Of a stretch of 64,000 nucleotides of DNA, positions 43,267 through 51,815 are shown piece by piece. Source of the stretch: Flavobacteriales bacterium (lineage in GTDB: Bacteria > Bacteroidota > Bacteroidia > Flavobacteriales > UBA7312); assembly GCA_016779995.1 (NCBI GenBank), contig JADHMO010000002.1:173558-237557 (forward strand), written 5' to 3'. The position numbers were made by a program, and so were the translations under genes. Numbering within the stretch: the first letter of the stretch is position 1; the number at the start of each line of letters is the position of its first letter. Below the pieces are notes generated by a model, which was given only the letters and a program-made list of their open reading frames with translations, made no database searches and had not been told where the DNA came from.

Positions 43267-43935
43267 TTATTTCCCCTCTAATACAATAACAAATTCTCCT
43301 TTGGGTTCTTTAGTTTCAAAGTGAGCTAACACTTCCGCAACACTTCCCCTAATTGTTTCTTCAAATTTCTTGCTAATTTCTCTTGAAACAGAAACATTTC
43401 TATCCCCTCCCATAAATTCGACAAATTGTGCTAATGTTTTTTTAACTCTATATGGAGATTCATAAAACACCATCGTTTTGGTTTCTTCTGCCAAAATTTT
43501 TAAGCGAGTCTGTCTTCCTTTTTTCTGTGGCAAAAAGCCCTCAAAAACAAACTTTTCACAAGGCAGACCAGAATTAACAAGTGCAGGAACAAAAGCTGTA
43601 GCACCAGGCAAACAATCTACCTCAACATTGTTTTTCACACATTCCCTAACCAATAAAAAACCAGGGTCAGAAATAGCTGGAGTTCCAGCGTCTGTAATTA
43701 ATGCAATAGTTTTCCCATCTAACAAAAGCTCAATCCATTTCTCTACCGTTTTATGCTCATTATGCATATGATATGAACGCATAGGAGTAGATATTTGGTA
43801 GTGTGCCATTAATTTAGCACTAGTACGTGTGTCTTCAGCTAAGATTAGGTCTACTTCTTCTAGTATACGAACTGCTCTGAAAGTAAAATCTTCTAGATTT
43901 CCAATAGGTGTGGGAACTACAAACAATTTTGCCAT
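43267..43935 (-). CDS. rsmI: 16S rRNA 2'-O-ribose C1402 methyltransferase
   Basis: SAM-dependent tetrapyrrole-methylase-fold enzyme acting on 16S rRNA. 222 residues, shorter than E. coli RsmI (286) because the C-terminal extension is missing. VVPTPIGNLEDFTFRAVRIL (5-24), AEDTRTSAKLMAHY, ALITDAGTPAISDPGFLLV (about 78-96), VFEGFLPQKKGRQ and VFYESPYRVKKTL. Abuts the DAHP synthase gene. Confidence 0.94.
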   Translation of the reverse strand: MAKLFVVPTPIGNLEDFTFRAVRILEEVDLILAEDTRTSAKLMAHYQISTPMRSYHMHNEHKTVEKWIELLLDGKTIALITDAGTPAISDPGFLLVRECVKNNVEVDCLPGATAFVPALVNSGLPCEKFVFEGFLPQKKGRQTRLKILAEETKTMVFYESPYRVKKTLAQFVEFMGGDRNVSVSREISKKFEETIRGSVAEVLAHFETKEPKGEFVIVLEGK

Positions 43936-43944
43936 TACACAAAT

Positions 43945-44820
43945 TTAAAAGAAAATAGGGTAAAACTTGGTTTCAGGAGTGATTAAGATAGCTGGTGCAG
44001 GGATTTTTATATAATTCAACCAATGTTTAACCCGCTTTGCCGTCGGTGTATCCCAACGTTTGAGCACACGCTTTAAATCATAGTCTAATGCAATATAAAT
44101 TTCGTTGTTGCCTCCAACTTTTGTGCCTCCAGGCGTGAGGTATTGAGTATCATCTAATCCAAAACCAATAGAAAGCCCAACATCTATATTCCTATCTTTT
44201 AATGGATAAACGGTTAACCAATAGGTTTGATTTACATAATCATCCTGATAGGCATGTGGATGAGGCGGTGCCCAAGGTTTTTGTTGCTCGCCAAGTTCCC
44301 AATACCGATTACTTCTTTTGTAATAACTCATTTTGAAATCGATATATTTCATAGGCTTCCAGTACCTTTCTGCAACAGGTACTAATGCCCCAATAGAGCC
44401 TGTTCCAAAATCCCAAACGCTAAAACCCCAGTAAGGAGCATAAGCATCTTTCATCTCTATTGCCAACTGTATAAAAGAACCCATAGCTGCTCCGTACCAA
44501 TACGATTTCTTTTCATTCATACCTGCCCATTTCAAATTAGAATGAAAAAGGTCTGCAACTAGTACACCTCCAAAAAAGTGACCGCCTTTATCTATATTTC
44601 TAGCATATCTAAGGTCTGAACCATCGTCAAAATGAAATGATGTAGATTGATCGCTCCACCAAGAATTTTGAACATAAATGTAAGAGCCTCCTAATACAGA
44701 TGCACCACTAGCTAAAACAATACCTAATCTATAAGGATTAATTTTAGTACTATCAGCTTGTGAATAGGCACTAAAACTGTTACTTAAAAAGAAAAGAATG
44801 ATAAGAAAATAACTTCTCAT
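43945..44820 (-). CDS. DUF2279 family exported protein
   Basis: 291 residues. Signal peptide about 1-20 (MRSYFLIILFFLSNSFSAYS). The region DLRYARNIDKGGHFFGG, then GSFIQLAIEMKDAYAPYWGF and SVWDFGTGSIGALVPVAERY is the DUF2279 hallmark, with His/Asp/Glu in membrane-proximal segments. It is probably an outer-membrane or periplasmic protein of unknown role. It lies 9 nt upstream of rsmI and diverges from tdk. Confidence 0.8.
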   Translation of the reverse strand: MRSYFLIILFFLSNSFSAYSQADSTKINPYRLGIVLASGASVLGGSYIYVQNSWWSDQSTSFHFDDGSDLRYARNIDKGGHFFGGVLVADLFHSNLKWAGMNEKKSYWYGAAMGSFIQLAIEMKDAYAPYWGFSVWDFGTGSIGALVPVAERYWKPMKYIDFKMSYYKRSNRYWELGEQQKPWAPPHPHAYQDDYVNQTYWLTVYPLKDRNIDVGLSIGFGLDDTQYLTPGGTKVGGNNEIYIALDYDLKRVLKRWDTPTAKRVKHWLNYIKIPAPAILITPETKFYPIFF

Positions 44821-44843
44821 AGTATTAGATGTAAATCAATGCT

Positions 44844-44851
44844 TACATTTG
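44844..44851 (+). promoter_or_regulatory. -7 box of tdk
   Basis: TACATTTG fits TAnnTTTG and lies 17 nt before the ATG at 44869. An alternative start at 44839 would be upstream of the box, so the later start is preferred. Confidence 0.55.
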
Positions 44852-44868
44852 TTTACAAAGTTAATCGA

Positions 44869-45426
44869 ATGTTTTTAGAAAAGAATAAAATTAGAAAAGG
44901 AAGTATTGAAGTCATTTGTGGTTCTATGTTCTCAGGCAAAACAGAGGAGTTAATTAGAAGACTTGGACGGGCTAAAATAGCTAAGCAAAGTGTAATTATC
45001 TGCAAGCCGGCTATTGAAGATAGGTACGATAAAGATAAAGTGGTGTCCCATAATATGAGGGCAATAGATTGTAAAGCTGTAGAGGATGCAACTGATATTA
45101 TCGAATTATGCCAGGATAAAGAAGTAGTAGGTATTGATGAAGCACAATTTTTCAACAATAATTTAGTTGGAGTGTGTAACCAATTAGCAAATCAGGGGGT
45201 TCGTGTTATTATTGCTGCTTTAGACATGGACTATGAAGGCAATCCCTTTGAACCTATCCCACAATTGATGTCTATTGCAGAAGATGTAACTAAAGTTCGA
45301 GCTATTTGTATACAGTGTGGCGATTTAGCTAATTATTCATACAGAATAGTAGATAAAGACGAGCAAATACTATTGGGTGAGAAAAACGAATACGAAGCCC
45401 GTTGCAGAAATTGTTTTAGTAGATAA
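44869..45426 (+). CDS. tdk: Thymidine kinase
   Basis: Phosphorylates deoxythymidine in the salvage pathway. 185 residues from MFLEKNKIRKG, family-typical for type II TK. P-loop GSMFSGKTEELIRRL (about 18-32), VGIDEAQFF (Walker B and lid, about 87-95), ALDMDYEGNPF, and zinc Cys pairs CIQCG and CRNC. Stop and start of the next gene share one base (TAATG), so alr is co-translated. Confidence 0.95.
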   Translation: MFLEKNKIRKGSIEVICGSMFSGKTEELIRRLGRAKIAKQSVIICKPAIEDRYDKDKVVSHNMRAIDCKAVEDATDIIELCQDKEVVGIDEAQFFNNNLVGVCNQLANQGVRVIIAALDMDYEGNPFEPIPQLMSIAEDVTKVRAICIQCGDLANYSYRIVDKDEQILLGEKNEYEARCRNCFSR

Positions 45427-46508
45427 TGCCCAATACCCACGAAACCATACTACATGTCAACCTCGATACTCTTGAGGCTAACTTTAACTTTCTTAAAAGT
45501 AAGCTTCCTGATGGGGTAAAAACTATTGCAGTGGTTAAAGCTTTTGCTTATGGTTTGGGTGATATAGAAATTTCAAAACACCTAGAAAAATTGGGCGTTC
45601 ACGCTTTTTGGGTGGCCGACTTTGAGGAAGGCGTTCAATTACGAAAAGAAGGAATCACTAAGCCAATAATTGTAGCCAACCCTGGATACAAAAGCATAAA
45701 TACAATAATTAAATATCAATTAGAGCCTGTAATATTTAATCACAGACTTCTTGAGTTATATGCCAAGTGTCAACAAAAGGTTTCTATTCATTTGAAGTTT
45801 AATACAGGTATGAATAGATACGGTTTTGAAGCAACTGACATACAAGAAATTATTCCAATACTTAAAAACAATCCTCAACTCAATATAGAGAGTGTATGTT
45901 CGCATTTGTCATCTTCTAATGACCCTAATAAAGATGATTTTAGTGAACGACAAATTCAGCGATTTATAGACATACGTAATAATTTAGAAAACTCTCTCGG
46001 AATACATATTCCATCTCATGTAATGAATAGTAATGGAGCTATGCGTTTTGAAACTGAATCTAACGAATGGGTTAGGTTAGGGATTGCTCTATATGGAGGA
46101 TTAGAACATCCTAATTTGAAACAAATTTTCAGCTTAAAAAGTGTAATCAGTCAAACAAGATTTATCAAAAAAGGTCAGAGCGTAGGATATCAAAACTCAT
46201 TTATAGCGGACAAAGATATGCACATTGCAGTTATACCTGTTGGATATGCCGACGGACTCAATAGAAAATTAGGAAACCAAAATGGGCAAGTCTTCATCAA
46301 GGATACGGCATGTCCAATAATCGGTGATATAAGTATGGATAGCTTTGTAGCTGACATTTCTGAAGTCTATGCTGAAGAAGGACAAGAGGTTACTATTTTT
46401 AGTCCTAAATACAGTGTTTCTAAATTAGCACACGATTTGGACACCATTCCCTACGAAATAATGGCAACTCTCAACCGTAGGATAAAACGTATTTACTCGA
46501 AAGAGTAA
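45426..46508 (+). CDS. alr: Alanine racemase
   Basis: PLP enzyme making D-alanine for peptidoglycan. 360 residues. PLP lysine in AVVKAFAYGLGD (Lys 38), FNTGMNRYGF, VMNSNGAMRF, LGIALYGGLEH, VGYQNSFIADKD (second catalytic Tyr region) and IPVGYADGLNRKLGN. It is a stand-alone Alr, while many Bacteroidota have Alr fused to MurF. Overlaps the 3' end of the convergent O-antigen ligase-like gene by 16 nt. Confidence 0.94.
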   Translation: MPNTHETILHVNLDTLEANFNFLKSKLPDGVKTIAVVKAFAYGLGDIEISKHLEKLGVHAFWVADFEEGVQLRKEGITKPIIVANPGYKSINTIIKYQLEPVIFNHRLLELYAKCQQKVSIHLKFNTGMNRYGFEATDIQEIIPILKNNPQLNIESVCSHLSSSNDPNKDDFSERQIQRFIDIRNNLENSLGIHIPSHVMNSNGAMRFETESNEWVRLGIALYGGLEHPNLKQIFSLKSVISQTRFIKKGQSVGYQNSFIADKDMHIAVIPVGYADGLNRKLGNQNGQVFIKDTACPIIGDISMDSFVADISEVYAEEGQEVTIFSPKYSVSKLAHDLDTIPYEIMATLNRRIKRIYSKE

Positions 46509-47671
46509 GTCGAAAAAATGAAAGATAGATAACAATACAAAACTGCTGTATTGTGATTTTGAAAATAGGTGTCTGTCAACATTATTACCAAAAAAATAGC
46601 AGGAAAAATCATCCGAAAATACCCTTGATTAAGCGACTGATATGCCTTAAGCTGAAAAAAGAATATGGATAAAAAAACCACTAGTCCTATCAATCCAAGT
46701 TCAAACCAAATGAAAAGGTAATTATTGTGAGGTGTTTTGTGAACCCCAGCAAGGGTTTTAGTAGCGTGTTCACTAATTGAAGAAAACTCTTTTACAAAAC
46801 TACCAGTGCCATAACCTAATACTGGCTTTTCTTTTATTTTTTCATACGAATACTTATAAAGATAATAGCGGGTATTTATACTATTGACCTTATTTTTTTC
46901 TAACTGAGTAAGTTCTATTCGAATGCTATCTATTCTTTTCTTAAAATGAGGAGATAAAAAATAAGCCGATGTATTTATTGCTAAGATTGCTATAACCGAA
47001 AATATTAAGACCCGTTTCTTATACCAAAAAGCAAGTAAAGAAAAGGATAAGAAAATAAGTATAAAAGCAAGCTGTCCAGATCTACCATTTTCAGTATATA
47101 GACTCAATAAATATAAGGTGGAAATAAAAATTAATACTATTCTTAACTTTTTATTGGAATAGTTATTGAACAATATAAAAAAGGTGACAAGTAATGAAAA
47201 AGCTAAAAATACATTATGATCTGTGTAAGTCATGAAGGCCGGATAATGCCAATTTTTAGCAAAAATAGAGGAGTATTTAAAGAGATGATTTATCCATCCT
47301 AGATTTATCAAATTGGCAATGAGAGCAGATAATGTTGTCGCTGAAAGAAAGGCAAATAAAGAATATTTTACCTCTTTTTGACTAAAGTTAAGCGTGTATA
47401 AAATAGGTAAAAGTATGAGTATTGCACTTTTTTGAAATAGCCATTTAGCCCCCTGATGATTAGTCCCCCAAAGCATACCCACTACATAAAGAAAAAGTAA
47501 AGCCATCAAGGAAAGTAGCCAAGGGTTGGATTTAATCTTATTCCACTTTGATATAAACTGACCTTCAAACAACCATAAAATAGCAAGAGAAAAAACAGCT
47601 ACGTCAGTTACAAAAATTGATATAGGAGCAAAAAATGCTAAGGTAATTAATGCTATTCCTTTGGGTTTCAT
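46493..47671 (-). CDS. O-antigen ligase/polymerase-like membrane protein
   Basis: 392 residues with about ten to twelve TM helices. The periplasmic loop KPVLGYGTGSFVKEFS ... HKTPHNNYLFIWFELGLIGL (about 285-335) is the Wzy_C/O-antigen ligase signature with the conserved Gly-x-Gly and His. It probably joins or polymerises surface polysaccharide. No other polysaccharide gene is close. Starts on the last base of the ctpA stop (1-nt overlap). Confidence 0.85.
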   Translation of the reverse strand: MKPKGIALITLAFFAPISIFVTDVAVFSLAILWLFEGQFISKWNKIKSNPWLLSLMALLFLYVVGMLWGTNHQGAKWLFQKSAILILLPILYTLNFSQKEVKYSLFAFLSATTLSALIANLINLGWINHLFKYSSIFAKNWHYPAFMTYTDHNVFLAFSLLVTFFILFNNYSNKKLRIVLIFISTLYLLSLYTENGRSGQLAFILIFLSFSLLAFWYKKRVLIFSVIAILAINTSAYFLSPHFKKRIDSIRIELTQLEKNKVNSINTRYYLYKYSYEKIKEKPVLGYGTGSFVKEFSSISEHATKTLAGVHKTPHNNYLFIWFELGLIGLVVFLSIFFFQLKAYQSLNQGYFRMIFPAIFLVIMLTDTYFQNHNTAVLYCYLSFIFSTYSFE

Positions 47672-49332
47672 TACTGAATGCTATCACCACGAAGGATAGC
47701 GTCATAAAGCTCCATATTGTCCAAAACTTCAATGGCTTTTGCTATTTCTTCGTCATGCTTTATAGTAGTTTCAATTTTTCCTTTTTGATAAAAATATCGT
47801 GTTACAATTTCCATTTCTAAAAGCTCACTTATCTCGGATTTGAAGCGTTCGATATCGTTATTTTTACTTTCTTCCATTTTTGAACTTAACTCTTCCAATT
47901 GTTCTTGTAATTCGGTAAGATATTTTTCCCCTTCAGCGTCTTTTTCAAGATTTTTAATGGCCTTTTCGGTTTTAGTTTCGTACTCATATTCCTTGTCCTT
48001 GAGGTATTGCTTGAATTGATTATAAACATCATCGCTAATAACAAAAGATTTTGCATCATCAATAGATTCATTATTTCTTTTATACTGATTAGCAAAATTG
48101 AAAATATGACGTTTAGATACTAAACTTCTCAAAATATTACTGAATTTCTCTGGTTCAATTGTAATATCCGGCGTAATTCCTCCACCATCAAAAACAGAAC
48201 GCTCATTGACTAAGGTCTTGAATTCTGTTCGCAGACTATCAGGCACTTTTCCTACGCTTCCATCTTCGTCTCTATTGGAGTAGTCGAGTGCTTGGATACA
48301 TCTTCCGCTAGGGATATAATATTTTGCAGTAGTTACCTTTAGCTGGGCATTGTAGCTCAATTTTCTAGTTTGCTGAACCAACCCCTTACCAAAACTGCGT
48401 TGGCCTATTACAACACCTCTATCAAAATCTTGTACCGCTCCTGAAACTATTTCAGATGCAGAAGCTGAACTTCTGTTTATCAGTACTACTAAAGGAATTT
48501 CTGTATCAACAGCCTCGTTTCTGGCTTTATAGCTTTTATCCCAATCTTTAATTTTTCCTTTGGTAAAAACAATTTCTTTACCTCTATCAATAAAAATATT
48601 AGCCATACTAATAGCCTCATTTAGAAGCCCACCTGGGTTGCCTCTCAAATCTAAAACCAAACCTTTTAATTCATTGTTGGCATTCATATCTTTATAAGCA
48701 TCAATCACTTCTTTAGAGATGTTGCGAGTAAAAGAACGGGTTTTGATATAGCCAATGCTGTCAGAAATTAACCCATAATACGGCACCGAATTGAGTTTGA
48801 TTTCTTCTCTTATTATTTCTACCTCAAAAGGTTTGGCAAGACCTTCTCTTTCTATCAATACTTTAACGGCTGTATTAGGTTCACCTTTTAGCACTTTACT
48901 GACATCTTCAGTTGACTTACTTTTAGCAGATTCGCCAGCAATTTCAACAAACTTATCTCCAGCAATAAGTCCAGCTTTATCGGCAGGAAAACCTTCATAA
49001 GGTTCACTAACATATACCCAGTCACCATTTTTTGTAATAACAGCTCCTATACCTCCATACTGTCCTGTCGTCATAAATTCAAAATCTTCCTTTTCAGATT
49101 CAGGAATATAGGTGGTATAAGGGTCAAGGGATTCCAACATAGCATCTATTGCTGTTTTCATCAGTTCACCTGCGTCAGTTTCGTCAACATAATAAATGTT
49201 TAACTCTTTGTATAGAGAACTAAAAATGTCTAGGTTTTTAGATATTTCAAATAAGTTATCTACAAAGCCAAGAGATAAAATACTGGCTATTGACAAGCCA
49301 ATGACAAGTGTGTATTTTTTAATTTTTTTCAT
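47671..49332 (-). CDS. ctpA: C-terminal processing protease (S41, PDZ)
   Basis: 553-residue periplasmic protease with N-terminal signal anchor (about 7-25). N-terminal helical part with SLDPYTTYIPESE, PDZ domain about 85-175 (GGIGAVI, PADKAGLIAGDKFVEI), S41 protease core 195-390 with SYNAQLKVTTAKYYIPSG. The catalytic Ser is in NRSSASASEIVSG (about 290) and the Lys in FGKGLVQQ (about 315). A C-terminal Glu/Lys-rich coiled coil spans about 430-500. Trims C-termini of envelope proteins. Confidence 0.93.
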   Translation of the reverse strand: MKKIKKYTLVIGLSIASILSLGFVDNLFEISKNLDIFSSLYKELNIYYVDETDAGELMKTAIDAMLESLDPYTTYIPESEKEDFEFMTTGQYGGIGAVITKNGDWVYVSEPYEGFPADKAGLIAGDKFVEIAGESAKSKSTEDVSKVLKGEPNTAVKVLIEREGLAKPFEVEIIREEIKLNSVPYYGLISDSIGYIKTRSFTRNISKEVIDAYKDMNANNELKGLVLDLRGNPGGLLNEAISMANIFIDRGKEIVFTKGKIKDWDKSYKARNEAVDTEIPLVVLINRSSASASEIVSGAVQDFDRGVVIGQRSFGKGLVQQTRKLSYNAQLKVTTAKYYIPSGRCIQALDYSNRDEDGSVGKVPDSLRTEFKTLVNERSVFDGGGITPDITIEPEKFSNILRSLVSKRHIFNFANQYKRNNESIDDAKSFVISDDVYNQFKQYLKDKEYEYETKTEKAIKNLEKDAEGEKYLTELQEQLEELSSKMEESKNNDIERFKSEISELLEMEIVTRYFYQKGKIETTIKHDEEIAKAIEVLDNMELYDAILRGDSIQ

Positions 49333-49347
49333 TGTTCTTATTGAGTA

Positions 49348-49569
49348 TTAAGGGACTGGATCATGACCATGACCACCCCAAGGATGACAGCTTGATAGTC
49401 GCTTAATGGTTAACCACAAACCTTTATAAGGTCCGTGTTTTTTTATTGCTTGAAGTCCATATTCTGAACAACTAGGAGTGTATCTACATCGTGGCGAAAA
49501 CAAAGGTGAAATTGCTCCTTTGTAAAATAAAATTATAGCTCGTAGCAACACTGAAATTAGTTGTCTCAT
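49348..49569 (-). CDS. yidD: Membrane protein insertion efficiency factor YidD
   Basis: 73 residues. The whole family pattern is present: [20 protein letters not shown] (17-36), [19 protein letters not shown] and [13 protein letters not shown] at the C-terminus. Assists YidC-dependent insertion of membrane proteins. Overlaps the end of rnpA by 4 nt, the usual rnpA-yidD order. Confidence 0.95.
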   Translation of the reverse strand: MRQLISVLLRAIILFYKGAISPLFSPRCRYTPSCSEYGLQAIKKHGPYKGLWLTIKRLSSCHPWGGHGHDPVP

Positions 49570-49943
49570 ACTTCATCTGCTAAACGTTGTAAAGTTACAC
49601 TTATTTTATCTTCAATTTCATTAAATGATAAAATGCTTGGCAAAGTATAAACTAACATTAAATTGATGGATTTATTTTCTTGCAATAATTTTTCTACAAG
49701 AAGGTACTTTTGTTTTCTGTAGGCTTCTCTTACCAAACGTTTTATATGATTGCGTTGACTAGCCTTGGATAGTCTTTTCTTAGGAACACTTATTGCTACT
49801 TTGATTGTTGATTGTAAAGTGTCATCTTCTTGCCAGATGGCTTTAAATGGAAATTCATACAACCTTTCTCCCTCTGAAAAAAGAGTTTCAATTCTAAGAG
49901 AACTGCAGAGCCTATCTTCTTTTGAAAAATGCTGTGAGACCAT
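49566..49943 (-). CDS. rnpA: Ribonuclease P protein component
   Basis: 125 residues. Binds RNase P RNA and helps mature tRNA 5' ends. The RNR motif appears as [14 protein letters not shown] (about 67-80), preceded by [16 protein letters not shown]. Followed by yidD with a 4-nt overlap. In this lineage the partner rpmH is not adjacent. Confidence 0.93.
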   Translation of the reverse strand: MVSQHFSKEDRLCSSLRIETLFSEGERLYEFPFKAIWQEDDTLQSTIKVAISVPKKRLSKASQRNHIKRLVREAYRKQKYLLVEKLLQENKSINLMLVYTLPSILSFNEIEDKISVTLQRLADEV

Positions 49944-49963
49944 AGTACAAAAAAGGAAATAAA

Positions 49964-50719
49964 CTAACGCTTATTTACCTGCTTTATATATTGTTCAAGT
50001 GCCATTGTCATGGATGGATTTTCTGGACTTGGTGCTTTTATATTGAGTTTTAGCCCCGCATCAGAAACTGCTTTAGACGTAGTAGGCCCGAAGGCTGCTA
50101 TACGTGTTTTATTTTGCTTGAAATTAGGGTAATTCTGATAGAGTGATTTAATCCCTGAAGGCGAATAAAACACTAAAATATCGTAAAATACATTTTCCAA
50201 ATCTGAAAGGTCGCTGCATACAGTTTTATACATAATCGCCTTAGTAAAATCAAAGCCACTTTTGTCCAAAAATTCGGGAATACTATCTTTCAAAATATCA
50301 GAGCAAGGCAATAAAAATTTACTGTCTTTATTCTTCTTCAACACAGGCAATAAATCTTCAATTTTTTGTCTTCCAATAAATACTTTACGCTTTCTATAAG
50401 TAATGTATTTTTGTAAGTAATAAGCAATTGCTTCTGAAACACAAAAATACTTCATCTCTTCAGGGACAGTAATACGGGTAGCTTCACACATTCTAAAGAA
50501 ATGATCCATTGAGTTTTTACTCGTAAAAATTACCGCATTATGACTAAGAATACTTATCTTTTGTTGACGGAATTCTTTAGCTGTTAATCCCTCAACATGA
50601 ATAAATGGTCTAAAATCAATCTTCACATTACATTTCTTTGCTAAGCTGAAATAGGGTGACTTGTCAGATTCGGGTTTGGGCTGAGAAACCAAAATGGTCT
50701 TAACTTTATTCTCTTTCAA
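49964..50719 (-). CDS. hemD: Uroporphyrinogen-III synthase
   Basis: Cyclises hydroxymethylbilane to uroporphyrinogen III in tetrapyrrole synthesis. 251 residues. KTILVSQPKPESDKSPYF, then FIHVEGLTAKEFRQQKISI and IAAFGPTTSKAVSDAGLKL are typical of the Bacteroidota HemD family. The frame has no ATG here: the start is TTG at 50719, with an in-frame stop four codons upstream. Part of the minus-strand run from the haem lipoprotein through DUF4271 to ctpA. Confidence 0.87.
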   Translation of the reverse strand: MKENKVKTILVSQPKPESDKSPYFSLAKKCNVKIDFRPFIHVEGLTAKEFRQQKISILSHNAVIFTSKNSMDHFFRMCEATRITVPEEMKYFCVSEAIAYYLQKYITYRKRKVFIGRQKIEDLLPVLKKNKDSKFLLPCSDILKDSIPEFLDKSGFDFTKAIMYKTVCSDLSDLENVFYDILVFYSPSGIKSLYQNYPNFKQNKTRIAAFGPTTSKAVSDAGLKLNIKAPSPENPSMTMALEQYIKQVNKR

Positions 50720-50760
50720 AAGACTGTTTGTTTAGTGTTCCACATTATACCAAAAGCAAT

Positions 50761-51390
50761 TTAATAAAGGTGTTTTATTATAATTATAATTGGCAAAATT
50801 TCGAATGTGCAAAGATATATAATAATATGGGCTTTAGGAAGTGAACTTTTAAAAAAACTTAAATATAGCATTCTTAGCCATTTGTAAAACAAAGTCATTA
50901 TCAAAAAAATAGTGATGAATCTAAATACAAAATCCGTTTGTAAAGAGCCATAAAACAAAATTAAAGTTAGAGGAAAAAGCAGTACTCCTACGACTTTTTC
51001 ATATAAAAAGGACTGAAAAATAACCTCTTCAAACAAATAATTTTTTTCAAAAATATATCCTAAAAAAAGTAAACTTAGGTATTTGGCAATTAAAAATAAA
51101 CCAACCCAAAAAATAAGTTTTGCAAAATAATTTATGGATGGATTCTGAAAAGAAAGAAACAAAGCAAATGATAAAATAAAAACAGGTAAAAGGTAAAGCT
51201 TATGTTTTGAGTTTGTTTCTTCCCTAAGGTATTGATTAGAAAATTTTTGACTATACGATGATTTTAGAATAAGTATGAATTGATTCGAAAAATTAAACTT
51301 TAAAATTGCTATGTAGGCTAGTATTAAAAGAAAAGATAAAAACACCCATTGGGTGGACGATATAGGATTTAAGTGTGCTATTAAATCCAT
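50761..51390 (-). CDS. DUF4271 integral membrane protein
   Basis: 209 residues with about six TM helices. The gene is conserved next to hemD in Bacteroidota as DUF4271. The function is unknown. Starts on the base next to the stop of the cytochrome-like lipoprotein gene, so the two are coupled. Lys/Phe/Leu-rich and AT-rich, which is normal for the family. Confidence 0.8.
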   Translation of the reverse strand: MDLIAHLNPISSTQWVFLSFLLILAYIAILKFNFSNQFILILKSSYSQKFSNQYLREETNSKHKLYLLPVFILSFALFLSFQNPSINYFAKLIFWVGLFLIAKYLSLLFLGYIFEKNYLFEEVIFQSFLYEKVVGVLLFPLTLILFYGSLQTDFVFRFITIFLIMTLFYKWLRMLYLSFFKSSLPKAHIIIYLCTFEILPIIIIIKHLY

Positions 51391-51738
51391 TTACTCTAAA
51401 TATCCATCGTTTATCCAATCGATTAACTTTTGCTTATCGGCATCGGATAGATTGCCAGAGGGCGGCATTCTATAAAATTCATCGTCTGAGTTAAGCCTAT
51501 CTATCATTGTATTTGTACCATCTAGATAGTTTTTAATGGATTGATAGTTTGTCAAATCTATAATGTATGCATTTTGATTAGGAGAATGACAACCTAAACA
51601 AGAAGACTCCAAAATAGTCTTCACACTTGAGTATGTTTCTACTTGAGGAGTAGGGTCAATTGGTTCAGGTATTTCTTCCTTTTTACAAGAAGTAAAAAAG
51701 ATTGTAAATAAAAGGGCAGAAAAAAGAATTAACCTCAT
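51391..51738 (-). CDS. c-type-cytochrome-like lipoprotein
   Basis: 115 residues. Lipobox FFTSC (Cys about 18) then Pro-rich linker, and one haem c motif CLGCH (about 48-52) with the likely distal Met in YRMPPSGNLS (about 89-98) and C-terminal DWINDGYLE. A small single-haem, membrane-anchored cytochrome is indicated, similar to the CxxCH domains of larger Bacteroidota cytochromes. It precedes DUF4271 and hemD. Confidence 0.8.
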   Translation of the reverse strand: MRLILFSALLFTIFFTSCKKEEIPEPIDPTPQVETYSSVKTILESSCLGCHSPNQNAYIIDLTNYQSIKNYLDGTNTMIDRLNSDDEFYRMPPSGNLSDADKQKLIDWINDGYLE

Positions 51739-51785
51739 TAAAATTGATTTTCACGCAATTTAGCTATTTATCATAAATTATTCAA

Positions 51786-51793
51786 TAATTTTG
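51786..51793 (+). promoter_or_regulatory. -7 box of the acyl-CoA dehydrogenase gene
   Basis: TAATTTTG fits TAnnTTTG, 22 nt before the ATG at 51816. Confidence 0.55.
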
Positions 51794-51815
51794 TTCTCAC
51801 TTAATTCAAATTATT

